Assembly (NCBI GenBank): GCA_016870675.1
Contig: VGAU01000024.1
Coordinates: 1 to 13,500 of the forward strand
Direction of reading: 5' to 3'
Length of the DNA: 13,500 nt
From: Actinomycetota bacterium
Lineage (GTDB): Bacteria > Actinomycetota > Humimicrobiia > Humimicrobiales > Humimicrobiaceae
The notes below the pieces were generated by a model. It was not told the origin of the DNA. It was given only the letters and a program-made list of their open reading frames with translations, and made no database searches. A program made the position numbers and the translations under genes. Position 1 is the stretch's first letter; each line of letters opens with the position of its first letter. This document shows, in pieces, positions 7,108 to 13,015 of the stretch.

Positions 7108-7135
7108 TTGTCAAATATAAAATAAATAATATAAT
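7108..7135 (+). promoter_or_regulatory. HU gene promoter
   Basis: TTGTCA (7108-7113) is followed after 16 bases by a perfect TATAAT (7130-7135). The predicted transcription start is near 7142, leaving a leader of about 90 bases. Confidence 0.75.
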
Positions 7136-7140
7136 TAATT

Positions 7141-7161
7141 CAATGAGAGTAATACTCATTG
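7141..7161 (+). promoter_or_regulatory. Hairpin at the predicted 5' end of the HU mRNA
   Basis: CAATGAG (7141-7147) and CTCATTG (7155-7161) form a perfect 7-bp stem with a 7-base loop, starting exactly where transcription should begin. It could be a 5' stem-loop that stabilises the mRNA, or an operator just downstream of the -10. Confidence 0.55.
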
Positions 7162-7231
7162 GGCGGGGCGCATTTTAAATTTATAGAAAAAAATATTTTT
7201 TAATTTAGAAATATGAAAGGAGAGAGAAAAA

Positions 7232-7504
7232 ATGAATAAAGCGGAGTTAGTAGATGCTATAAGCAGTAAAACGGATTTATCAAAAAAGGATATCGCCATC
7301 GTTATAGATGCTATGCAGAAATCTATAACTGATGTATTGGTAAAAGGTGATAAAGTATCTTTAGTTGGTTTTGGTACCTTTCAGGTGTCTAAAAGAAAAG
7401 CAAGAACTGGATTGAATCCCCGTACAAGAGAAACTATAAAAATTCCAGCTTGTACTGTTCCTAAATTTGTAGCAGGAAAAGGATTAAAAGAAAAGGTTAA
7501 GTAA
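7232..7504 (+). CDS. hup: DNA-binding protein HU
   Basis: A 90-residue bacterial histone-like protein that bends and compacts DNA as a dimer in the nucleoid. It shows the complete HU pattern: N-terminal helices (MNKAELVDAISSKTDLSKKD), the VSLVGFGTFQV strand, the DNA-binding arm with basic residues around KRKARTGLNPRTRETIKIP (the NPRT arm tip with its intercalating proline), and the VPKFVAGKGLKEKV end. Family length is exact, and there is no extension. GGAGAG lies upstream of the ATG at good distance, a near-consensus promoter lies about 100 bases upstream, and a strong terminator follows, so it is a single-gene, probably highly expressed unit. IHF subunits are similar, but the sequence is typical HU. 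Confidence 0.96.
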   Translation: MNKAELVDAISSKTDLSKKDIAIVIDAMQKSITDVLVKGDKVSLVGFGTFQVSKRKARTGLNPRTRETIKIPACTVPKFVAGKGLKEKVK

Positions 7505-7552
7505 AGTTTTAAAGTTTTAATTTGGTAAAATATATTTGAGCATATAAGAGAT

Positions 7553-7595
7553 AAAAAAGGCATTCTAGGAGTCATTCTATGTGAATGCCTTTTTT
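7553..7595. terminator. Rho-independent terminator, probably bidirectional
   Basis: AAAAAAGGCATTC (7553-7565) pairs with GAATGCCTTTTTT (7583-7595), a perfect 13-bp stem with a 17-base loop. It ends in a T run on the + strand and, because of the A run, also on the - strand. It closes the HU transcript and can also stop transcription coming from the secreted-protein gene on the - strand. Confidence 0.88.
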
Positions 7596-7677
7596 ATTAA
7601 TCTTTTACTTTATATTTATAGGGTATAATTTATCTCTGCTGTAATCATCATATTCATCATAAAAGTTATATATTACT

Positions 7678-8959
7678 CTAATTAAAGGTTAATGAATTCA
7701 GCATTCCTATGTAAACAGCCGTAGCTATATCAATGTTGCTTTTCTCTGTAACAACAAAAAGATAATATATTTTACCCTTATTTTCAGCAAAGCAGTAACC
7801 CATTACCCAGTTGTTATTATCATTATCTGTATAACTGTAAGTGTGTTCCTCGCAGGGAGTACCATTTTCCAAAACCGCATCGTTTTTAATCTTATCAACA
7901 AAAGTCCAGCCCTGCTGCTCAGCAGCAATTGCTGAGGCATCATCGGCGAATTCTTCATAAGATGAATAATCACCAAGTGAGTTTGTTGCACTAAACTGTA
8001 ACCCCACTGGTATGTTTTGAGAAGGTGGGGCAATGCTTAAGCCAACCTCTTCCGCTGTTTTACTTTCCTCATAAGTCCAGTTGTCAGGTATTGTTATTGC
8101 AAATCCGAAATCAGTGCTGGAATACTTATTGTCCTTGTCAAACGTAACTGCTGCTTCTGCGACTTCACTTGTAACCTCAAAATCAAAGGAGCCGTACAAA
8201 TTATCATTTAAATATATTTCGACTTTATAGTTGTCTTCCGGGATAAATCCTGTTGTCCATTGGAAGGTAAAAGCTATATATGATGGACTATAGTAATCTA
8301 CCGTCATATCATTCTTGGTTTCACTTAACAGCTCACCTGTACTTGATTTCCATTGTGCCTTTAAAGTATTTCCTATGATTTGATAATCAACTTTTACACA
8401 GGCATAAACAGTTTCATTTGAATTGAACTTTTGAGTTGTGGTAACAGGCACATTATTTTGATCAACCTGGTCCGCAAGTGAAACCTCCAATATTTTCACC
8501 TGAGGTTTATTTACCTTGAAAGTCGCGGTTTTGATCAGTTCCCCGTTATTATAAAATTCTACCTTGTAATCACCGGGCGGAATAATTGATGATTCATCTA
8601 AAGGATAAATATCCGATTCAAGAATGCCTTCAAAATAATTTCCTTTTTGATCCTTATTGTACTGGTCTCCTTTATCCAGTACTGTCTCTCCGGTATCTAG
8701 ATTTGTCCATTTAAATCTCCAGTTATCCCCGCCTTTGGTGTTAGAATATTTTACCGTTGCGTATATATGTTGAGCTGTTATCTCAAATTCAGTTTTTGTA
8801 TCCAGAGGTTTGTATGTGTCCTTTTCTACGCTTGAAGAAATTACTATATCTTCAAATGTCAGTTTTTAGTGTGCAGGCGGAAGAAATCGGAATCAGGCTT
8901 ATGCAAAAAATTGTTATCAAAGCCGCAGTCATGATTTTATTTATCAGTATTTTTTTCAT
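7678..8959 (-). CDS. Secreted or lipid-anchored protein with two related beta domains and a PsbP/LpqN-like domain; one frameshift
   Basis: The true start is the ATG at 8957-8959, 5 bases after GGAGG, giving a signal peptide (MKKILINKIM...CISLIPISSAC) that may end in a lipobox-like cysteine or a normal Ala-X-Ala-like site. The frame breaks at a five-base homopolymer (T5 on the + strand, 8863-8867; A5 in the gene). Removing one base joins it to the downstream frame (SACTLKLTFEDIV...), which stays open to the TAG at 7678, for 426 residues. The GTG at 8499 only begins the unbroken lower part. Residues about 33-150 and 154-263 look homologous: both have (I/V)YAxVK, then a KW/QW, and (P)xxDYKVE(F/I)Yxxxxx, then FxV. 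The C-terminal part (about 279-426) starts with FGFAITIPDNW, typical of PsbP/LpqN-like lipoproteins. Function is unknown; cell-surface binding is plausible. The shift is either an assembly indel or a real disruption. Confidence 0.7.
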
Positions 8960-9144
8960 TATTTCCTCCCTTGTTTTTTTGAGTCTTCTTTATTATAAAA
9001 ATTTTTATTCCGTATTGAAAGTTTAAAGTTAATTCTAATATTAATCTTATTATATATTATTAACTTCTATTTTATCATCATTATTTAAAAGAAATAAATA
9101 AAAAAAACAAATTTAATTTTATTTTCAGATATAATGAAATAACA
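8960..9144. other. Divergent intergenic region between the secreted-protein gene and rlmN
   Basis: AT-rich, without ORFs. It must hold the promoters of both divergent genes. Only the -10 in front of rlmN (9130-9135) is clear. Confidence 0.5.
9130..9135 (+). promoter_or_regulatory. -10 box directly before rlmN, suggesting a leaderless mRNA
   Basis: A perfect TATAAT ends 9 bases before the rlmN ATG (9145), so transcription would start 2-3 bases before the start codon. No Shine-Dalgarno is present. The -35 at the expected distance is poor (ACAAAT at 9107-9112). Confidence 0.55.
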
Positions 9145-10161
9145 ATGGAACTGGAAAAAATAAAAAACTTACTAGATGGTAAACCATCCTATCGGTTAAA
9201 ACAGGTTGAGAAGGCTCTTTATAAGGATTTGACTGGTAGCTGGAATGATGCCACAGCTTTACCCAAATCACTTAGAGATAGATTAGAAAAAGAAATTCCG
9301 ATTACTTTTGACTTTAATATAGTTACTTCTCTCAAGGGGGATTCAGTAAAAGCAATTGTAGGATTAAAGGATGGTCTAAATGTTGAGTCTGTTTTAATGA
9401 AGCATGCCGGGGGAAGAAATACTGTTTGTGTGTCATCACAGGTTGGATGCCCGATGAAATGCATATTTTGCAGAACGGGAAAAATTGGTTATTTAAGGAA
9501 TTTAAGCTACTGCGAGATTGTAGAGCAGGTATTATTTTTTTCATATTACATGAAGAGAACCGGCGGGACTGTGAGGAATGTTGTTTTTATGGGGATGGGC
9601 GAGCCTTTTTTAAATTATGATAATGTAATCAAAGCTATAAAGTTTTTAAATGACAGGGAAAAATTTAATATCGGAGCGCGCCGCATTTCTGTATCTACTG
9701 CAGGAATCCCTGAAAAAATTAAAGAATTTTCGTATGAAAATTTGCAGGTTAATCTGGCAATTTCATTGAATTCACCGAATGATGAACTCCGTATAAAAAT
9801 AATGCCAATTGGTATGAAATACTCAATAAAAGAAATTATTGATGCAGTTAAATTTTATATTAAAAAAACCAATCGAAGAGTGATGTTTGAATATATCATG
9901 ATAAAAGATTTAAATGATGCAAATATTTTAGCAGAACAACTGGTGCAGTTACTTAGTGGTATTCTCTGTTTTATAAATCTGATTCCCTATAATGGGGAAG
10001 ATGATAACCTTAAACCCTCGCCAAGAAGTAGAATAACCAAGTTCAGAAGGATTATTGAAAATAGCGGAATAACTGTAACCGAACGTTTTAGGTTTGGGGA
10101 AGATATAGACGCAGCATGCGGTCAGCTTGTTTACAAAAAAACTTCTGAAAGTAAGAAATAA
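9145..10161 (+). CDS. rlmN: Dual-specificity 23S rRNA/tRNA adenine C2-methyltransferase RlmN
   Basis: This radical-SAM enzyme methylates C2 of A2503 in 23S rRNA and A37 in some tRNAs, through a methyl-cysteine intermediate. The [4Fe-4S] cluster cysteines are C102, C106 and C109 (CPMKCIFC). The two catalytic cysteines of the ping-pong mechanism are present: C95 in VCVSSQVGC and C325 in AACGQL. Further marks are FMGMGEPFLNYDNV, the SAM-binding region around RRISVSTAGIP, and NLIPYN. The AACGQL end separates RlmN from unrelated radical-SAM proteins; Cfr is not excluded by this alone but the overall pattern favours RlmN. At 338 residues it is slightly short. The family's common RxSRGxDIxAACGQL appears here as FRFGEDIDAACGQL. 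It stands alone, probably leaderless. Confidence 0.94.
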   Translation: MELEKIKNLLDGKPSYRLKQVEKALYKDLTGSWNDATALPKSLRDRLEKEIPITFDFNIVTSLKGDSVKAIVGLKDGLNVESVLMKHAGGRNTVCVSSQVGCPMKCIFCRTGKIGYLRNLSYCEIVEQVLFFSYYMKRTGGTVRNVVFMGMGEPFLNYDNVIKAIKFLNDREKFNIGARRISVSTAGIPEKIKEFSYENLQVNLAISLNSPNDELRIKIMPIGMKYSIKEIIDAVKFYIKKTNRRVMFEYIMIKDLNDANILAEQLVQLLSGILCFINLIPYNGEDDNLKPSPRSRITKFRRIIENSGITVTERFRFGEDIDAACGQLVYKKTSESKK

Positions 10162-10185
10162 AATTAAAAAAATTAGAATTCCAGG

Positions 10186-10219
10186 AGCACTTATAATATT
10201 TTATATTTTTAAAAGTGCT
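10186..10219. repeat. Inverted repeat downstream of rlmN
   Basis: AGCACTT (10186-10192) and AAGTGCT (10213-10219) form a 7-bp stem with a 20-base AT-rich loop, 24 bases after the rlmN stop. No T run follows, so it is at best a weak terminator or an mRNA 3' end structure. Confidence 0.4.
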
Positions 10220-10250
10220 GAAATGCTTATCAAAAAATCTGGTGTTTAAG

Positions 10251-10293
10251 TTGCAATAAGTTTTATTATGTAGTATATTGCATCATAATAAAA
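10251..10293 (+). promoter_or_regulatory. Promoter and operator of the ParD/ParE-type module
   Basis: TTGCAA (10251-10256), a 17-base spacer and TATATT (10274-10279) form a promoter. Two interleaved inverted repeats cover it: TGCAATA (10252-10258) with TATTGCA (10276-10282), and TTTTATTATG (10261-10270) with CATAATAAAA (10284-10293). Both are perfect. This is the layout expected for autorepression by antitoxin or by the TA complex. Confidence 0.65.
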
Positions 10294-10315
10294 TATTAAG
10301 GAGATATTATAGATT

Positions 10316-10543
10316 ATGAGTAAAGCAATAAAAATTTCAGACGAGATTGCAAATGAAGCAAGAATATCGGCAAAAGTGACACGCCGTTCTATGGCCGGAC
10401 AGGTTGAATACTGGGCTTCTATTGGAAAGATTGCAGAGGAAAATCCGGACTTATCTTATTCAGTAATCCATGATATTTTGCTTGGAAGGGAGCAGCTTAA
10501 GGAAGGGCTTGGGACCCCCTATATTTTTGGGGAAGGTGATTAG
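10316..10543 (+). CDS. ParD-like antitoxin
   Basis: The 75-residue protein matches the ParD-like antitoxin family: KAIKISDEIANEAR at the N-terminus, a probable ribbon-helix-helix strand for DNA binding, then a RRSMAGQVEYWASIGKIAEENPDL segment typical of the family (SxxGQVExWAxIG). The C-terminal tail (GREQLKEGLGTPYIFGEGD) would cover the toxin. AAGGAG at 10298-10303 precedes the ATG by 12 bases. The promoter region upstream is filled with inverted repeats, as expected for self-repression. The partner toxin frame begins at once after the stop. Confidence 0.82.
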   Translation: MSKAIKISDEIANEARISAKVTRRSMAGQVEYWASIGKIAEENPDLSYSVIHDILLGREQLKEGLGTPYIFGEGD

Positions 10544-10824
10544 AAATTAAAATTATTCAATCACCGCTTTTTAGAAAACAGAAGAAAAAGTTGTACAAAA
10601 AACAGATAAAGATAATTGATGAAGAGATCAGGAAAATAGTTAAAAACCAGGAAATTGGGCAAGAAAAAAGGGGAGCTCTAAAAGGTGTTCGAGTACACAA
10701 ATTCCACATTGAAAAACAGCTCTTCTTGCTGGCTTATGAATGTGAAGCAGGCGTTTTGAATCTAATAATGGTGGGCAGTCATGAAAACTACTACAGAAAT
10801 CTTACTAAATATTACAATGAATAA
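10543..10824 (+). CDS. RelE/ParE-superfamily toxin, start codon abnormal
   Basis: Read in this frame from 10543, the product is about 93 residues: EIKIIQSPLFRKQKKKL at the N-terminus, a long helix pair with EEIRKIVKNQEIG, then RGALKGVRVHKFHIEKQ, FLLAYECEAG, LNLIMVGSHENYYRNL. This is the pattern of mRNA-interferase-like toxins that pair with ParD-like antitoxins (VHKF, LLAYE and GxHENFYRDL motifs). Homologues begin with a start codon just before the EI(K)(I)IQSP-like strand. Here that place reads TTA (10540), and no ATG, GTG or TTG exists until TTG 10591, which would remove the first strand and part of the first helix. An ATT at 10546 could be a rare start. The toxin is therefore either translated from an unusual codon, coupled to antitoxin termination, or disabled. 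The 5' boundary given is the limit of homology. Confidence 0.65.
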   Translation, partial: EIKIIQSPLFRKQKKKLYKKQIKIIDEEIRKIVKNQEIGQEKRGALKGVRVHKFHIEKQLFLLAYECEAGVLNLIMVGSHENYYRNLTKYYNE

Positions 10825-10859
10825 TTTAGGATTTTAACAGCTTCCAATTATGCCCTTTT

Positions 10860-12059
10860 TTAAATCCCATATTTTTCTTTTAGCTGTTTTATTCTGTTAT
10901 AGGAACTGCTTATTTCTTCTTCTGTTATTTTTCTTTCTATAATTGCTTTCTTAATTACCTCTACTGCTTTTTGAGCAATGTCATCATCATATTCTCGGCC
11001 ATTATTTGAAAATATTAATAAATCGCAGCCAGCATTTATTGCTTTAATAATAGCTTCTTCAAATCCAAAATAGGTGGCAATTGCTCCCATTTGCATATCG
11101 TCAGAAACAATTACACCTTCATAATTTAATCTACCTCTTAATATATCTTTTAAAAATATAGAAGATAATGTAGCAGGATTATCAGGATCAATGTTTGTGT
11201 TCATAACATGTGCTGTCATAATAATGTCAGTTTTACCATCTTTAATTAATTTCCTGTAAGGAAAAAGCTCTACTTCTTCATTATAAGTATCTGTTATATC
11301 AGCCAATCCCAGGTGACTGTCTTCTGTGGAGCTACCATGTCCAGGAAAATGTTTAATTACTGTAACAATATTGCACTGGTGCATGGCATCAATAAAACAA
11401 CCTGCGTGTTCGTATACTTTTGCCGGGTCATCTGAAAAGGACCTTTCCAAACTTCCTATTACAGGATTATTCTTATTTATATTTACATCCACGACCGGCG
11501 CGAAATTTAAATTAAATCCCAGAGAGTTTAGTTCCATTCCGAGGTTCGATGCTTCCAAAAAAGTATCTTTAGGATCATTCTCTCCCATTTCCTGTGCACT
11601 CCTAATCTGCAAGAAACCATATTCTGCTTTTAATCTGTTTACATATCCTCCTTCCGCATCAACTGCTATAAATAAATCACCGCGCGTAAGCTTTTTTAAA
11701 TCTTCGATTAGTTTCTTTGTTTGTTTTGGGTTTTCAATATTTCTAGGAAAACTTTTTGATGGAACGTCATAATCAAACAGTATAACGCCTCCTATGCTGT
11801 ATTCACTGATATCTTGTATTATCTTAGAAGAGTCGGAAATCTCTGTTCCTCTAAAACCTAAAATAATCATTTCTCCAATCATTTGATCCAGTGTAGGAGT
11901 TACCAGTATTTGGGCAGTAGAAGTTTCTTCGATTGAAGCTTCTGCCTGTAAAGTCTCTGTTACCGTTTCTTTCTTACACGAGGAAAATATAAAACTTAGG
12001 AAAAGCACAACACACAGTAGAAGAAATAATAAAAATATAGGGAATCTTTTTGGCTTCAT
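10860..12059 (-). CDS. nagZ: Lipoprotein glycoside hydrolase family 3, beta-N-acetylhexosaminidase (NagZ type)
   Basis: GH3 enzymes of this type remove N-acetylglucosamine from muropeptides. Signal peptide 1-27 ends at a cysteine, C28 (FIFSSCKK), so a lipoprotein exported and anchored outside is likely, followed by a Thr/Glu-rich spacer to about 55. The TIM-barrel domain contains GGVILFDYD, AVDAEGGYVNRL, the signature KHFPGHGSSTEDSH (K236 to H249; the histidine acts as general acid/base in NagZ) and VSDDMQMGAI with the nucleophile D320. It has no second GH3 domain, which is normal for NagZ. The secreted form suggests wall turnover or scavenging rather than cytoplasmic recycling. The start lacks a Shine-Dalgarno; TAAAAT ends 11 bases upstream. 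It converges with the TA toxin. Confidence 0.92.
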   Translation of the reverse strand: MKPKRFPIFLLFLLLCVVLFLSFIFSSCKKETVTETLQAEASIEETSTAQILVTPTLDQMIGEMIILGFRGTEISDSSKIIQDISEYSIGGVILFDYDVPSKSFPRNIENPKQTKKLIEDLKKLTRGDLFIAVDAEGGYVNRLKAEYGFLQIRSAQEMGENDPKDTFLEASNLGMELNSLGFNLNFAPVVDVNINKNNPVIGSLERSFSDDPAKVYEHAGCFIDAMHQCNIVTVIKHFPGHGSSTEDSHLGLADITDTYNEEVELFPYRKLIKDGKTDIIMTAHVMNTNIDPDNPATLSSIFLKDILRGRLNYEGVIVSDDMQMGAIATYFGFEEAIIKAINAGCDLLIFSNNGREYDDDIAQKAVEVIKKAIIERKITEEEISSSYNRIKQLKEKYGI

Positions 12060-12339
12060 TTCAAAGTCTTATTTTAAAAAATAAAAAATCTGTATCTTTA
12101 TCATAAAAAATTTCTACAATGCAATAATATTTTATCTGAAAATAATAACATGTCTGGAAGCATTAAAAAACATCTGTTGGTTTAACTTACAATAAAACTA
12201 TAAGAGCTGCGGGTGGTCTATCATCGGACAAATTGGCAGAAGTTGGAAAAGCACTTTTAGTGCATCTGGGTATGCCAGAGAATCTGTTTTAACTTCAATT
12301 AAAAATAAAAAATTTAAGAAAATTAACATGTAGTTATCT
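12060..12339. other. Region upstream of nagZ, mostly non-coding, with a decayed coding fragment
   Basis: The first 100 bases are AT-rich and should hold the nagZ promoter (- strand). The middle contains an open fragment of 41 codons described separately. The remainder is AT-rich. Confidence 0.5.
12167..12292 (+). pseudogene. Possible relic of a MazF/PemK-type toxin C-terminus
   Basis: Between a TAA at 12164 and a TAA at 12290 the frame reads 41 codons with protein-like composition and no start codon near its beginning. The stretch IRAAGGLSSDKLAEVGKALL, followed by a VHLGM-like end, resembles the last helix of MazF/PemK toxins (typically a conserved Gly-x-Leu-Ser-x-x-Lys-x-x-Glu-Val then an Ala-Leu helix, ending in LG). 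It has no intact N-terminus. GC content is higher than in the flanks, which supports former coding. The family call is from memory of the motif and is weak; that this is a coding relic is more secure. Confidence 0.4.
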
Positions 12340-12771
12340 TTAGCTTTTTCTTATAAGCTCTATGAATTTTTTTGGAGACAATATTTTAAAAGGCCATTTA
12401 CGAATACCCTTACATGATAAAAGATCTTTGTCACCGGTAATAAGAAAATCTACTTTTTCATTAATAGCTGCTGCAATATAAAAATCATCTGATCTATCTC
12501 TGGATATCTTCTCAGCTCTATCTATGATGACAAGCTTTATGTGGTTTAGAATATAATTAAAAAATTCTTTTAAACGGGGAAACTCTTTGCTACTCTCAAC
12601 TTTTTCTACAAATTTTTCTAGTTCCCTTTTTAAAATATGCGGAGCAAATATTTCATGAGAGATTGAAATTTGTATTACCTTTTCAGGGTAACCTCCGAAT
12701 ACAGCAGAAATTATTACATTGGCATCAATTACTAGTTTATATTTCCTGCTTGACTTCTCTAAGTATTTCAA
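12340..12771 (-). CDS. PIN-domain toxin (VapC-like ribonuclease)
   Basis: PIN proteins are magnesium-dependent RNases; this one resembles the PIN_3/COG1569 TA toxins. Acidic residues expected at the active site are D16 (VIDANVIISAVFGG), E50 (LKRELEKF), D96 (SDDFYIAAA) and D114/D116 (ITGDKDLL). The length, 143 residues, is normal. It overlaps the antitoxin gene by 35 bases. The start is a TTG at 12771, with GAGG inside the antitoxin gene 9 bases upstream (12781-12784, - strand). No ATG or GTG lies between it and the conserved YKLVIDAN strand, so this start is well supported. Activity needs its antitoxin nearby to be controlled, which it has. Confidence 0.85.
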   Translation of the reverse strand: MKYLEKSSRKYKLVIDANVIISAVFGGYPEKVIQISISHEIFAPHILKRELEKFVEKVESSKEFPRLKEFFNYILNHIKLVIIDRAEKISRDRSDDFYIAAAINEKVDFLITGDKDLLSCKGIRKWPFKILSPKKFIELIRKS

Positions 12772-12964
12772 TAGCTTTTTCCTCGGTTATGTTTGCTTTT
12801 TCCATCTCCAGACGGGCTTTCATCATTAATCCTTTTAATTCATCCAGGGGCTCCAGTCGCGCTATAGGAATACCTCTTCTTGTGATAATAATCTCTTTAC
12901 CCTCTTTAAGAAGTTGTGTTGCTTTATTTTTAAACTCTTTTACGGGAACGATCTTAGTTTTCAT
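12737..12964 (-). CDS. Phd/YefM-family antitoxin
   Basis: A 75-residue antitoxin with the classic Phd/YefM DNA-binding N-terminus: VPVKEFKNKATQLLKEGKEI then ITRRGIPIARLEPL, a small domain that binds operator DNA as a dimer. The C-terminal helix (KARLEMEKANITEEKAIEIL) should wrap the PIN toxin. A strong GGGAGGAGGT ribosome site lies just upstream of the ATG (12968-12977, - strand). Its gene is first in the operon, overlapping the toxin start. The promoter region is covered by palindromes, as expected for self-repression. The pairing of Phd/YefM antitoxin with PIN toxin is a common VapBC-like variant. Confidence 0.85.
   Translation of the reverse strand: MKTKIVPVKEFKNKATQLLKEGKEIIITRRGIPIARLEPLDELKGLMMKARLEMEKANITEEKAIEILREVKQEI
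12781..12784 (-). promoter_or_regulatory. Ribosome binding site of the PIN toxin inside the antitoxin gene
   Basis: GAGG on the - strand lies 9 bases before the TTG at 12771 and decides this start. Confidence 0.5.
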
Positions 12965-12979
12965 GTTACCTCCTCCCAG

Positions 12980-13015
12980 TAGCTATATTATAGCTATCTA
13001 GAAGCTATAATTCAA
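12980..13015 (-). promoter_or_regulatory. Promoter and palindromic operator of the Phd/PIN module
   Basis: On the - strand TTGAAT (13015-13010), a 17-base spacer and TATAAT (12992-12987) form a promoter. A perfect palindrome, TAGCTATA-T-TATAGCTA (12980-12996), covers the -10. TATAGCT (12989-12995) with AGCTATA (13003-13009) forms a second inverted pair, so AGCTAT-type half-sites lie at about 11-base steps. Confidence 0.7.

Larger units (their letters stand above)
6919..7231 (+). other. 313-base non-coding stretch before the HU gene
   Basis: Very AT-rich. It holds an AT-rich hairpin (7038-7062), the HU promoter (7108-7135), a perfect inverted repeat at the predicted transcript start (7141-7161) and a short GC patch, gggcggggcgc (7161-7171), that stands out from its surroundings. 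No ORF with coding character was seen. Confidence 0.6.

Noticed and set aside
8499..8499. GTG at 8499 as the start of the secreted protein
   Set aside because: The frame continues upstream with a related domain and, after one homopolymer correction, a signal peptide with a good ribosome site.
8757..9026. Plus-strand ORF of 89 codons ending in a hydrophobic stretch
   Set aside because: It is the complement of the signal peptide and first domain of the secreted protein; the hydrophobic part is the mirror of the signal sequence.
11326..11772. Plus-strand ORF of 148 codons inside nagZ
   Set aside because: It is antisense to the conserved catalytic core of nagZ and has no ribosome site or recognisable motif.
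12663..13001. Plus-strand ORF of 112 codons across the Phd/PIN module
   Set aside because: It is fully antisense to the antitoxin and toxin, which have clear family motifs and a promoter.
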